From contig CAXKVR010000010.1 of the NCBI GenBank assembly GCA_964058845.1, positions 186,001-250,000 of the forward strand: a stretch of DNA of 64,000 nt, written 5' to 3'. The notes under the pieces are model-generated. The model did no database searches. It saw only the letters and a list, made by a program, of their open reading frames with translations, and had not been told where the DNA came from. Numbering within the stretch: the first letter of the stretch is position 1; each line of letters opens with the position of its first letter. Below are positions 1 to 11,559 of this stretch, piece by piece. Both the position numbers and the translations under genes were made by a program. This DNA comes from Carex sylvatica. Taxonomy: Eukaryota > Streptophyta > Magnoliopsida > Poales > Cyperaceae.

Positions 1-439
1 TATATCAGAATAATAAAAATAAGGACATGATTCATGTTGTGTTATTTTTCATCTTTAAATAAATAGCACGATGGTTCATTCACAAGAAACAAACTATAAT
101 TTTACATCGACAAATTAAGTCACCGTAAAAAATAGCCGAGGTTTTTTTTTTTTTATAGGGGTTTATTTTTTGGTTTTTTATTGAGGTAGATAAAACATTA
201 GAAATTATTAGTTCTACAGAGTAATGGATTTTTTTATGCCTGTTCATAAAAAATATATATTAATCAAAACAATCCCTGCCATTCGTATAACAATCTCAAT
301 TGAAAAAAAAAAAAAAAATTAAACCAGTTTGACAGTCAGAACACCGTAAAACAAAACAGCACATTTATTATTATTTTTTATCACCTGCGTACGGAAACAC
401 AACTCAAACAACGCTTACAGACAGATCGGGACAGTATTT
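1..439. other. Intergenic, nothing recognised
   Basis: AT-rich sequence with short homopolymer tracts. I see no coding frame, RNA gene or clear repeat in it. Confidence 0.5.
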
Positions 440-1930
440 ATAACGAATTTTTTTCACAAACCATAATTAATAAATGAAAAATTATGAAACCAATACGATT
501 GCTTTTTTTTTTTCAAAAACCATAAAGACCGGACGGTTCGTCCAGTCTCGAATTTTCTTTTTCTTCAGACCGGACGGACCGTCCGGTCTCCATTTTTTTT
601 TTTTTTTTCGTTTTTTTCATTTTTCTTCTTTTTTCCACAAAACCGCCACAGAAGATCGTGAATTTTTTTTTTCAGACCGGACGGTCCGTCCGCTCTCAAT
701 ATTTATTTATTTATTTTCTTTTTTTCGTTTTTTTCATTTTTTTTTTCATGAAACCGCCAGAAGATCGAAGAAATTATTTTTTAATGCAAATTTTTTTGTT
801 TTCTAGTGAAACAGTGAGTTTTTTTAGTTTTTTAATGCAAATCCGTGGGTTCCTTCTCTCCATCTTTCTTCTCCTTTCTCCCTTTCTCTCTGCTTCTTTC
901 TTCCTGCGTACTTCTTTCTTCCTCCATCTAAATTTTTTTTTTAACTCTCATAATTAGTGTGATTTTTATTGTAATCACATAAGTTTGTTTATTTTTGAAA
1001 GAAGAACAATAAGAGCTTCAGATCTACCAATTTCGTTAGGTATGTATTTAATTCTTTTATTTTTGTTAAATAATACGTAATTATGAATAAATGATTAGAA
1101 TAAATGATTTATGTTGTAATTGTAGTATAAATAAATAGTTTATTTTGTAATTGTAGTATAAATAAATAATGTATGTGTATTTTTTTCTTTTTGTAGTAAA
1201 AATAGTTTTGTGTGTATTGTTTTAGTAGTATAAATAGTTTATGTTGAAATTGTAGTATTAAAAAATAATTTATGTAGTAATTTATTTGCATGTAGTTTTT
1301 TTGTAGTAATTTATGTGCATGTAGTTTTTTTTAGTGTAGATGATGCATGTAGTATTTTTTGAATTATTTATTTTGTAATTATGTAGATGCATGGTTTATG
1401 TAGATGAAAACAGTAATATTCAGAGAAAAAACACACATTAAAATGATAAAAACAGTAATATCCGGAGAAAAAATAAAATAGTTTGGTGAAAAAAGGAAAA
1501 AAAAAAAGAGACTGGATGGTCCGTCCGATCTGAAAAAAAAAAAAAAATTCCAACCGGTTTCGTGAAAAACAAACAAAAAATGAAAAAAACAAAAAAAGGT
1601 TTCGTGAAAAAAAAAACGAAAAAAAAAAAATGAAAAAAACGAAAAAAAAATAAAAATAAATATTGAGAGCGGACGGATCGTCCGGTCTGAAAAAAAAAAA
1701 AATTTCACGATCTTCTGTGGCTGTTTTGTCAAAAAAAAAGAAAAATGAAAAAAATGAAAAAAAAAAAAACCTGGAGACCGGACGGATCGTCCGGTCTGGA
1801 GAAAAAGAAAATTCGAGACCGAACAGACCGTCCGGTCTTTATGGTTTTTGAAAAAAAAAAAACAATCATATTGGTTTCATAATTCTCCATTTATTAATTA
1901 TGGTTTGTGAAAAAAATTCATTTATAACGA
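440..1930. repeat. Large inverted repeat with GGACGG/CCGTCC palindromes
   Basis: Two arms, about 440-765 and about 1590-1930, are imperfect reverse complements. For example, the left arm has CACAAACCATAATTAATAAA and the right arm has its complement near 1890-1910. Each arm is mostly poly-T or poly-A broken by a near-perfect palindrome of the form GACCGGACGGACCGTCCGG. It occurs at about 526, 567 and 674 on the left and at 1509, 1666, 1775 and 1816 on the right. The spacer of about 800 bases has no gene. A short direct repeat CAGTATTTAT lies outside both arms (about 432 and 1939) and could be a target duplication. The open frames here are low-complexity Phe/Lys runs, not genes. Probably a foldback-type mobile element; the class is unknown. 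Confidence 0.7.
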
Positions 1931-4902
1931 TCACAGCAGTATTTATGGAAAAGCATTTATTGTTACGTTACCAATCAGGTTTTTTTTTTTTGGCAAATTA
2001 TGAGGTGATGTTATCTTTTTATTAACACAACATTATCTGAAAGAATTATCACACGCACACACACACACACATAATTTTGCTCTTCGTTAATTTTTTTTTT
2101 TTTTAAACTACTTCTCTCGTATATATTATTATAGGAATTTTTTCCATAAAAATTATAGTCTTTGGCCGTGGGGCATAAAGTCCTCATTTCAAAATATGTT
2201 TCTCTCTCATGCATTATGTATAAATTTCTTTCTTTAAAAGTTAGATTTATAAAATAAGTAAATATTATGTCATATTCGTTACTTGTATTTTGTTTTATCT
2301 TTGAGATTCTTTTTAAAAAAAAGATAACACAAGAGGGAAATATTTTATTATATTCTAACAATATTGTATATATCAATTTATTTTATTCAGCTCCGCATTC
2401 AATTATGTATTTAAAATAAATTATTTTGACAATTAACATTTTATCTTTATTTTCACAAAAATCACTAAAGAAGGCGAGAATATTACTTTATAAATTAAAT
2501 GTGAATTGATCATGAAAATAACTACTAAATACAAATTATCATGAATAATTATGACAATTCACTTGTGTTTAAAAAACTAAAATTACAGTATACCCTAAGG
2601 CTACAATAAAAAATACACCGATCATCTGTTTCTCGTGATGCCCAATTGGTTCAAATTTCTCATACGTATTCAATGTAGAGATTAAAAAAAAAACGAAGAA
2701 TATCTAGTAATAAACTATCATAATATTTATAACAATATGTAAAAATATGGCTGTTGAAAAATACTTAAAATAGGTTTAAAATTTTTCATATATTAATTTT
2801 TTTGAAGATACTGTGTTAATGAAACGATTTGGTGTTATCATCCGCCGAATCTTGTATATTTACCATATTGTACCAAGATGGCAATAGCTAGAGAGCTTTT
2901 GTTCTTATAATACTGCGAAGGAAAGAATCAATCTTTTCCACAAATTTAATATTGAGTATCTCTAGATTTAAACCATCGTTTATGAAGGTAATTAAGCTAA
3001 GTTTATATATGCCTTCAAGATTAATCACGTCAATTCCTCCGTAACCCTTTTTTTCATGCAATTTTTAATCAATCGAAGGATTTTTCTTTTTAATATCGCT
3101 CCACACCAAAATAAACAGTGTCCTTATCTGTCAACTTTTTGTAAAATAAATTCAGGTGCTTTACAAATTAAAAGCATACAGAGAGGCGCATATTTAGTTT
3201 CATTTCGACCATTTATCGCCAAAAAAAATTGATTTTCATACCAAATATATAATCGGTAGCTTAACGAATCTGAAAGTAAATTATACGCAAGAACAATTTT
3301 TATTCTTGATTATTAAGTTGAAAAAATTATCTAAATTAATTTTCATACCAAATAAATGTGCAAGACCAATAAAAAAATAACTTTAGAATCAAAACCATCT
3401 TTCCAACGTAATTCAAATTAATAATATCTTTATCTCTTAAAGTCTTTGACAAATGAGTGTCCACTAAACCTTAATTAACCTGGTGTAGCAACCCACCAGA
3501 AAAACGAATGTGAACAAAATCCATTAGAAATACACTTGAAAGTCTCTTCCAAAAGATAATAGATGTAAACACTACACAGTCCTAAATCCTAATTACTATT
3601 TCAAAGACTCTTAATCTCAGCTGTTGATCTGCTCGGTCGGGGTTGAAGGCATTACACAGCGTCAGGTGAAACCAGAAGCCTCTCTGGTGGATCAGAATGG
3701 ATTTGGGTTGCAATGGCTCTGTAGTGAGTGCTGTATAGCCATGTTTGCAGCATTTCAACTTGTCGTCTCCAAATCAGTGGTCTGTCTGTTACTGTCTCGT
3801 CATAACAGAGCACATTTATAATGAACTTACGCTGGGGAAAAGAATCAGTCAAGATAGAGGTATATGAGTTTGTCTGAAAAGAGTTCAGAATTAAATACCT
3901 TGATCAATCAAGAAAAAGCTGGACATAGTGGTGATACAGTTTCTGGAAAGCATTTTAACTTTTTTTTTGTCAGTGTCTGTTGAGTGTAACTTCATCTGTT
4001 AGGCAATTAATCACAGAATTCTAATTTTATTTGTAGATATGTTGTACCTCAGAAATTAGAGCTGAGAGCCCTAACCTACAAAACTACTATAGTGCCATAT
4101 CAGTTTATAGTGTCATACTAGTCAGGTCCGCACAAGCTAGTAACATTATAACAGTACAAACTCAAGATAAAGTTTTGACCTGTTCTATCATCATTCACCA
4201 CACATACTAAATCACAAAATTTATTCTGTTTGCTTCACTATCTGATGACAATGTAGCTAGATCATAGAACAAAATAAGAAAAACAGAGATATGCATGTAG
4301 AACAGTAGAAGGCAACAGTAGAAGGCAGCAGGCATAAACATTTTATATCCAAATAAAAAATCTTCGCAAGTATGCCAATAATATTGGACTTAGTACATTA
4401 TTTTCACACATTACAAACAGCACCTTCAAACACCCACAACTTTACAGCCTATGTTTCTATATAATTTATCCATGCAGCATTTCACAAGGCATGTCAAAAC
4501 TATTCTGCCCCCCTAACAAATGGATAGTACAAGCTTGTTTTTGCGATTCTTTTATAGCAATAGATAACAGTGATAGACACGTAATTCTATCTAATCATTC
4601 AATAATCCTGGAATCTAGTTGCAATGGAGATTGGAGTTGAGCAACCATCTTTTCTCTCTACCTTTAATGCCCCTTCTCTATATTCATTTTTTTATATATA
4701 ATCCTCTAAAATCGTGCCATCAATCGAAGTGGCAATTTCCAACTTGAATGCTAGATGAAATGCCAAAAATTAAATGCGTCTTGTGCAAATTGTTTTCTGA
4801 AATAATTTATAAAAAGGGCATGGACATACCAAGAACATATTATTATTACCAAACCACTTACAAAACCCTAACCCAAAGTTTTAGCATCCAGATAGCTCAT
4901 TC
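1931..4902. other. Intergenic; one CA microsatellite
   Basis: Nearly 3 kb of AT-rich sequence. A short (CA)n run lies at about 2053-2070. Small open frames near 2011-2376 and 3624-3852 resemble no family I know and have no codon-like character. I see no gene. Confidence 0.5.
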
Positions 4903-5919
4903 TTATTTGTTGAGGCATGTGTTGTTAAGCCTCTCAACAGCCAAAATTAAAGCCTGAGTACCAAGCGCGCCTTCTCCATGAGCCATTAAGGAAACATAGA
5001 GCTGGTGCGCAAGAGCCAGGCCTGGTAAAGCAAGCCCCATTCTCTGACACTCACTCAGACAAATCCCTAAATCCTTCACAAAATGATGCACATAAAACCC
5101 GGCTGCCATGTCCCTATCTAAAATCCTCTTCCCGTACAATTCCAGAGATTTCGACCCAGCTGCGCCAGTTGAAATAGCCTCAAGCCATTTTGCTACGTCT
5201 AGTCCCGACTTGTGAGCATAAATCATCCCTTCAACTAAACCAACCATGGTCGAGGCAATTACAATTTGGTTACCCAATTTCGCCTGCTGGCCCGACCCGG
5301 GCCCACCCATGTACCTTACTGTTCCCATGCATTTAAAAAGAGGGGAGAGGTGGTCGATCACCGTCTCATTTCCACCGGCAAATATGGAGAGGGTCGCGTT
5401 GCGGGCTCCACGGTCGCCACCTGACACGGGAGCATCTACAGAGAAGCTTCCTGTAGCTTCAGCCGCAGAGGCCATCTCTGTGGCAAGAGAGGGATCTGAT
5501 GTAGTCATGTCGACTACAACTGAGCCTGGAGAGAGGCCCGATAGGACACCAGAAGTGGGGTCCAGTGTGACCGCACGGACATCTGAGGGGTACCCGACCA
5601 TGAGAAATACGACGTCACTTGCAGCGGCGACGGCGCGAGGAGATGCGGCGGCGGTGGCACCGCGATCTAACAGGGGTTGGGTTTTCGAGGCGGTGCGAGA
5701 GAAGACAGTGAGAGAGTATCCGGCGGAGAGGAGGTGGGAGGCCATGGCGAGGCCCATGACGCCGGTGCCGATCCATCCGATGCGGGTCTGATCGGGGGAA
5801 ACGGGTCGGGTTAGGGTTTGATAGGAGAACGACATGGCTGGAGTGACACGTGGCAGTACGAGGTGAGAGAGGAGGTGGGGGAGACGGTGAAGTGAGCGGC
5901 GGAAAAAGGAGGGAACCAT
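4903..5919 (-). CDS. 3-hydroxyisobutyrate dehydrogenase-like protein
   Basis: A 338-residue intronless protein of the beta-hydroxyacid dehydrogenase family, which oxidises or reduces small hydroxy acids with NAD(P) (valine catabolism-type chemistry, or glyoxylate/succinic semialdehyde reduction in related plant enzymes). Residues 46-60 form the Rossmann dinucleotide site with GTGVMG at 51-56. The substrate-binding DAPVSGG motif is at 162-168. The catalytic lysine is probably K214 in the QQAKLGNQ segment, with N217 nearby. The C-terminal helical domain carries VKDLG at 281-285. Length is normal once a leader is allowed for. The first 45 residues are Arg/Leu-rich, which fits a mitochondrial presequence; a second Met at 29 could give a shorter form. 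The start is the first ATG in frame. It resembles the plant 'HIBADH-like 1, mitochondrial' group more than the classic multi-exon enzyme. The substrate is not certain. Confidence 0.93.
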   Translation of the reverse strand: MVPSFFRRSLHRLPHLLSHLVLPRVTPAMSFSYQTLTRPVSPDQTRIGWIGTGVMGLAMASHLLSAGYSLTVFSRTASKTQPLLDRGATAAASPRAVAAASDVVFLMVGYPSDVRAVTLDPTSGVLSGLSPGSVVVDMTTSDPSLATEMASAAEATGSFSVDAPVSGGDRGARNATLSIFAGGNETVIDHLSPLFKCMGTVRYMGGPGSGQQAKLGNQIVIASTMVGLVEGMIYAHKSGLDVAKWLEAISTGAAGSKSLELYGKRILDRDMAAGFYVHHFVKDLGICLSECQRMGLALPGLALAHQLYVSLMAHGEGALGTQALILAVERLNNTCLNK

Positions 5920-7225
5920 TGGTTATGGATTACCGAGATATAAAGGGTAGATCGGTAATTTTCTAACCAGAAGAATGCTGTATGATTGGAAATGGGCTGG
6001 GCTTTGTTAGCAGGGCTTTTTCATATGCACGATTTCATTTCGAGGTGGGCCGTACATAATTTTAACATGCTCAAGATGTCTGAATAATAAGGATGTGTTT
6101 ATTTGTATTGATATTTGTGGAATAAAATCTGATGCCATCCGAATTTGATGAACAGTACTCTGAAATTCATGTTTTTTCAAATCTAATCGTTCAACTTTTT
6201 TTGTGTACGCATCTCAAAATAAATCGACAGTTGGATTTGGAAAATCAGAGATTTCAGGGTACTATTTATCCAATTCAGATCGCAGCAGATTTGTTTCTGA
6301 TATTTGTAGGCAAAAGAATGTGACTGTAAATACACTATTAGTTTAGAATATAGTAATACTGATATTTGTAGGCAAAAGAATGTGACTGTAAGCAGAATCT
6401 TCAGATTATGGAGATCAAATGTAAATGGAGGTCAAACATGTTAATTTTTTTTTTATTATGAGAATCCATTTACACTATTTATAGTATTTTATTCTTGAGA
6501 GTGACTCTGTCTTTGATAGTACAAATATCCAATGTTTTAAAATACGACTTTCTTGTAATATGCGAAAGGCCACATCATATGTCACCTCTTTACCTTAGAG
6601 GACGGGGTTACAAACTACTACCTCCCTCATTCCCATCAGTTTTGCATTTCAGCCTACAAATAAATGTTTTATACAAATTCAAATTCTGTTTATACATGTC
6701 GAAAACTATTTCAAATTTCAAACTTAATTTTGTATTTGATTGTGAGGAAAAAAAAATTGCATATGAAAACAAAAATTTAGACGTATTGCTATAGAATTGG
6801 AAGGCAAGTCTGGTGATTTTTTTCCGAAAAATCAAATCATTACCCTTGTGATATTATTACTAATTGATTGCACGTTAACAAGCCTTTTATATATAAAAAA
6901 AAAAGACAAGTAGTCCATTTCATTGTTGAAATATAGTTTGGACTGAAAACCTCCAACAGTAAGGAGGATAATGTTTAAAACAACATAATAAGCATAATAT
7001 CAAGGAAATATACCACGATTTATTTACTGCTAATTGCCAAAAGTTAACTAAGGTAGAGCTAACTAAGCCACATAGTAGAGTAGAGGGATGTGTATACTAT
7101 TTAGATACAAAAATTCAAGAGACTGGTCATTCTTCGTTCATGTGGAGAAACACCAAGAGGAGGTTGATACACCACCATCTCAAGTGGCATGTACTAGTTC
7201 AGAGGAATGACATCCTCTATTACTG
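5920..7225. other. Intergenic with a short direct repeat
   Basis: Promoter side of the dehydrogenase gene plus spacer. A 31-base sequence beginning GATATTTGTAGGCAAAAGAA occurs at 6298 and again at 6360. No other gene is supported; the open frames near 6500-6835 are AT-rich and unrecognised. Confidence 0.5.
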
Positions 7226-7424
7226 GAATCTGTATCCTCTCCGGTATTACAAAGGATTACCCTCACTTTACGGTTTGAAATTAAATCTCAACTGGTTTGG
7301 GATTTGAGTCACAATAGGGGACAGTATTTTTGTGCTTTGAGATTCGTGCCAAGTTAAAAAGAACGGTTCAGATCTAGTAATTGTAAAAGATTCCCTTATC
7401 AGGTATTGGAGAGGATGTGAATTC
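7226..7424. mobile_element. Mutator-type MITE, 'GTATCCTC' family
   Basis: A 199-bp element with terminal inverted repeats: GAATCTGTATCCTCTCC on the left, and a right end whose complement reads GAATTCACATCCTCTCC. It is flanked by CTATTACTG (7217-7225) and CTATTACTA (7425-7433), a 9-bp target duplication with one mismatch. The 9-bp length and the termini match the other family members in this window. Non-coding. Confidence 0.72.
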
Positions 7425-8804
7425 CTATTACTAGCATCCTTTCTCTTGCAGCAGTCTTCAACTTCTTTTTAATATGGCATGTCCAGTACAAAACCAAGGA
7501 TTTATTTAACAATATAAGAGTTCTAGCTATTTGGATAGATTTATTATTAAAACAAATATCATTCGTATGTTTCCACACAGTCCAGCAGAGTGCACTAAAA
7601 ACAATCAGAAAGTTAAGTCTCTATGTGGTAGGTCATTAAATGACAAATTGTATAATATCATCAAAACCAAATCTATTGTGTTATTAATGGGCAATTCAGG
7701 AAAATACAGAGATAGATTATGAGTCAGTACAAAATACACATTGTTGAGTACCAGTCCACCATTTACCAGCTAAGTTATCCTTGGTAAAGATCCTATTGTG
7801 CTGAGCTAGCCACATAAAAATTCTGATTTTAGGGAGAACTTGTAAAGTTCACCACAACAGAGATAAAATTGATAATTTCTATCTATATTTCAAAAATTTA
7901 TATAGGGATAGAGTTGTAAACTTCCCTGAAGCTTCTCATCTCCATGAGAGAGTGTCTTGACTGTGTGTGAATGAAATTGTACTAAGTATATGCAAAATTT
8001 CTCCCCAATTATGCATGTTTGTTTCTTCTAATGTTCTTCTAAAGAGGAACCCTTGGGACTGAATCACTTTTGACAAAAAAAATATTTGGGGTGCTACATA
8101 ATTGGTAAAGGACTGAAAACCTAGTAGCTAAGTTACAATCAAGGAACTATATGTGAATCCAAAATCTCACCTGAGAGTGGACCTTGGGTCATATGTTACA
8201 CTAAAATTGTCTAAAGATTCTAACTTAATTATACTATTTCAAAAGGGAGAGCATTGCACAGGATTGCCGGTATAGTACTTATGTATAACTATTGTTTCCA
8301 CATCCCTTGAAATTATGGATCTTTGTATTTCCATCATCATTTAAAAGCAAAAGGGCAATATTCATTTGATCTAGATCTAAAACCCTCATTCCTCCAAATT
8401 GTTTCTCAGTTCATTAGAGCATATATTTGGAGATTCATAAAATCATAAAAGCATTTCATTAAAGCACGTTAACAAGCTGATAAGTGGAAATTCATAAAAT
8501 TACAAGGTTAAGAAAAAAAAAAAATTAAATCTCCAATAATTTCCAAAGATTTTTTATGGTGGTTTTTAAGAAAAAACACAAAACAATATTAGGAGAGCCT
8601 TAGCTCAGGCAAGTCTAATCATTTAGCAAATGGGCCTTCGATTGGGCTTCCCGACCATCTAGAATTATCATATAGAGCCTTATTCGAACACAAAAATCAA
8701 ACAAACAAATCCAAAATCCGTCCGCCTCCGCCCAATTCTCTCTTATCGTAGTGACATTTCATCGAACAGTTGATAGGCACAGTAGAAAAACATCTTATCA
8801 TATT
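7425..8804. other. Intergenic, promoter side of methyltransferase gene
   Basis: AT-rich, no recognisable gene. A more GC-rich leader (about 8700-8804) precedes the methyltransferase start and probably holds its transcription start. The frame is already open at a GTG at 8751, but the first ATG in frame is at 8805. Confidence 0.45.
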
Positions 8805-10229
8805 ATGCTTCTTCACAGCAATCTCTCTAAGCTCTCTATCCGTGGTTGCTTCCCCCCACTTCCCCATGGCTACTTCTCTAAAACCCTAAATCTAGATTCT
8901 AAAGCCTTCTTCACTGAATCTAGGGTTTTGTTTTCATCCGGGTTAGGAGGCATTGCCTTGAGCAAGGGAGGAATCCCTCAAGCTGGAAAGGCGGCGGCGA
9001 TATCTTGGACAGAAGCCAATGAGCAAAAAGACAGGCTCACTTCTGAGATAAAGGATAAAAGAAGCTCCTCATGGGATCGATCGGCCGACAAATTTTTCAG
9101 TAGAACGGGAGAGAAATCCACAGATAAAAGTGTAAATGCTTCAGAAGATACGAGATTTGCTAGTAGAGACAGATTTAAACGTCAAGAGAGACATCACAAA
9201 GAAGAGGGAGATGAGTTCATGGATGATTCAGTAGACATTCCCAGGAGGTACAATATCAGGGATAAGTATAAACCATTTGTGAAGAGAGACACACCTAATT
9301 CGAAATTTAAGAGAACTGAAGTCAAGCAATGGGAGAGGCAAGACAATTGGGGTAAAAAAACATGGAAAGATCCGTCTGAATCAACTGTACCAAAAATGGT
9401 GGGTCAAGGGGTTTATGGTGTTGGCCCTGTTCTGGCAGCTTTAACGGCTAACAGAAGAAAATTTCATGCGCTTTACATCCAAGAAAACATGGACTTTAGT
9501 GCAAATAACAAAAAGAAGAAGGACAAAAAGGGGGTTCAGAAGGTAATACAAACAGCTAACAAAATTGGTCTCAAAGTAGTTGAGACCGCAAAACATGACC
9601 TGAACATGGTTGTAGAAAACCGGCCCCACCAAGGACTAGTTCTAGATGCATCTCCATTGGAGATGGTTGGCATTAAGGAGCTCGAACCAATAAGCCTGGA
9701 ACAAGGGCAAAAGGCCCCGATTTGGGTTGCTTTAGATGAGGTTATGGATCCGCAAAATTTGGGGGCAATAATCCGATCCGCCTACTATTTCGGTGCTAAT
9801 GGGGTGGTTCTGTGCGCAAAGAATTCAGCCCCGTTAACAGGCGTGGTTAGCAAAGCCAGTGCAGGTTCACTGGAGCTGGTCGAACTCAGATCTTGCAAGA
9901 ATATGATGCAATTTTTGTCTGGTTCGGCCGATAACGGGTGGCGGGTCCTTGGTGGGTCTGTTTCTGACGAAGCGGTTTCTATAACAGAAATTGGGGGCAA
10001 CGTGCCGACAGTTCTTGTGTTGGGTAGTGAAGGGACTGGGTTGCGGCCTTTGGTTGAACGATCTTGTACCGGTTTGGTGAGAATACCTGGTTTTTCTGAT
10101 ATCAGGTCAGGTTTTGGAGCAGAAGAGGAGAGTGAGACCCATTCAGAGTCATTTCTTGCAGTGGAGAGCTTGAATGTTAGTGTGGCGGCTGGGGTTATGC
10201 TTTACCATTTGATTAGCAGACATGATTAG
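8805..10229 (+). CDS. SpoU/TrmH-family RNA 2'-O-ribose methyltransferase, probably organellar
   Basis: A 474-residue intronless protein that should transfer a methyl group from S-adenosylmethionine to a ribose 2'-OH in rRNA (MRM1/TrmH type). The N-terminal part is basic and starts MLLHSNLSKLSIRGCF, which fits a plastid or mitochondrial transit peptide. A charged, probably disordered linker follows (about 60-195). The SpoU substrate-binding domain starts near residue 200 (VYGVGPVLAALTANRRKFHA). The SPOUT knot domain follows: motif 1 with NLGAIIRSA near 317, motif 2 with GSEGTGLRPLVE near 405, and motif 3 with ESLNVSVAAG near 455. The conserved Asn, Arg, Glu and Ser/Asn residues of these motifs are all present. 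Between motifs 2 and 3 there is an acidic insertion of about 20 residues (AEEESETHSES), which lengthens the knot loop. The start is the first ATG in frame. The exact rRNA position modified is not known. Confidence 0.93.
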   Translation: MLLHSNLSKLSIRGCFPPLPHGYFSKTLNLDSKAFFTESRVLFSSGLGGIALSKGGIPQAGKAAAISWTEANEQKDRLTSEIKDKRSSSWDRSADKFFSRTGEKSTDKSVNASEDTRFASRDRFKRQERHHKEEGDEFMDDSVDIPRRYNIRDKYKPFVKRDTPNSKFKRTEVKQWERQDNWGKKTWKDPSESTVPKMVGQGVYGVGPVLAALTANRRKFHALYIQENMDFSANNKKKKDKKGVQKVIQTANKIGLKVVETAKHDLNMVVENRPHQGLVLDASPLEMVGIKELEPISLEQGQKAPIWVALDEVMDPQNLGAIIRSAYYFGANGVVLCAKNSAPLTGVVSKASAGSLELVELRSCKNMMQFLSGSADNGWRVLGGSVSDEAVSITEIGGNVPTVLVLGSEGTGLRPLVERSCTGLVRIPGFSDIRSGFGAEEESETHSESFLAVESLNVSVAAGVMLYHLISRHD

Positions 10230-11122
10230 TTCTGCATTTATTTTGTATCTTCTGTACTTGCATTCCTAGTTTAAAATTAGTGTTCTCTCGGGACAAAAAA
10301 TGTCAAGATATGCTTTTTTGCTAACGCGAGTGTACTTAGTAGTTTGTATTGATTTGAATTTGAATATGATTTGAAAATTAATATTTTGTTGGTTTATTTT
10401 AATTATTGAATTTGTGAAAATCTGCAAAAAAAATAAAAATAGAAAACGAATTTGATTAATTGTATGGCTGTGTATTATTGCTTCAATGCAAAGTATATTA
10501 GTCTTAGTTGTTGAACTGGTCATATTACTCAAGAGTCTAGTACATCCTGTTCTGGTAAATACTAATTACTACTCTATTGGCATCAAAAAACACTTTAATT
10601 GTGCTCTTTACAAGGGTCAGAAGCCTCGAATACAGCAAGATCACGGAAAGAGAAAAAAAAGACAAATATAACCTTCACAACAATTCATTACCAATTGATG
10701 CTTTACTGCTCTGATGTCAAAGTTTTAAAGTTTGCGTGACACAAATTGTGTTTTTAGCATTACCAGTACAATCATCAGCATGAGATAACAGTATCTTGCA
10801 TTGTTGTGGGTTGTCCGAATTAAGATATGGTTTAGCAGCTTAAAATAACTTGATGCTTAATACTTTCTTAGGCCTCCTTTGAACTTTAATTTATTGATTC
10901 ATGGAAGCAGTGCATGCTTTCAGGATCCAGGTAATATCCAAACAACATTTCTTTCTGACACCCAAAGCCAGTAAGCAGCCTTCACATTAATACAAAAAAA
11001 TGTTCATGTTACAGAGGGGTTAAGATTGGAAAATTAAAACCAATAAAAAAAATTGTTTTACCCTCCCTGCATTTGCCAGTGCATGAGCTGCGTAAACAGC
11101 TTCCATACAAGCATATCAACCC
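10230..11122. other. Intergenic, 3' side of methyltransferase gene
   Basis: AT-rich sequence that must contain the methyltransferase 3' UTR and poly(A) site. Small open frames at 10266-10671 are unrecognised. No other gene seen. Confidence 0.45.
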
Positions 11123-11301
11123 GAATCCGTATCATCTGCATTAACGTACTGTTTGAGTTAATTTATAAACCGTGCAATCAGAATACGGACCAATCCGGCC
11201 CACGCCTATAATGCACGGGGCTCTTTAATATTCGTTTGGATTTAAATCGGACGGTCCAGATCTTAAATCAAAATTTGAGTTAATGCTGAGGATACGAATT
11301 C
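11123..11301. mobile_element. Mutator-type MITE, 'GTATCCTC' family
   Basis: A 179-bp element. The left end is GAATCCGTATCATCTGCATT; the right end is GGATACGAATTC, whose complement GAATTCGTATCC is the family terminus. The flanks TATCAACCC and TATAAACCT are a poor match for a 9-bp target duplication, so the insertion is old or the call partly rests on family similarity. Confidence 0.6.
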
Positions 11302-11498
11302 TATAAACCTTGGGTTTCTGCATTAACGTACTGTTTGAGTTAATTTATGAACCGTGCAATCAGAATACGGACCAATCCGGCCCACGCCTATAATGCACGG
11401 GGCCCTTTAATATTCGTTTGGATTTAAATCGGACGGTCCAGATCTTAAATCAAAATTTGAGTTAATGCTGAGGATACGAATTCTATAAACCTTGGGTT
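11135..11498 (+). repeat. 182-bp tandem duplication of the MITE
   Basis: The sequence from TCTGCATTAACGTACTG through CCTTGGGTTT occurs twice head to tail (11135-11316 and 11317-11498) with only a few differences. The second copy includes MITE sequence plus about 15 bases of right flank but lacks the left terminus. It therefore arose by local duplication, not by a second insertion. Confidence 0.9.
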
Positions 11499-11559
11499 TT
11501 GGGAAAATAGAGACCAAATAATTATCATTTTACGTACATTACATGATGCTACACTACTA

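Noticed and set aside
474..1851. Several open frames of 60-117 codons over the left inverted repeat
   Set aside because: They are Phe- or Lys-rich translations of poly-T/poly-A tracts and run on both strands; no protein family fits.
5246..5791. 181-codon + strand frame inside the HIBADH-like gene
   Set aside because: Antisense shadow of the dehydrogenase; the opposite strand holds all catalytic motifs.
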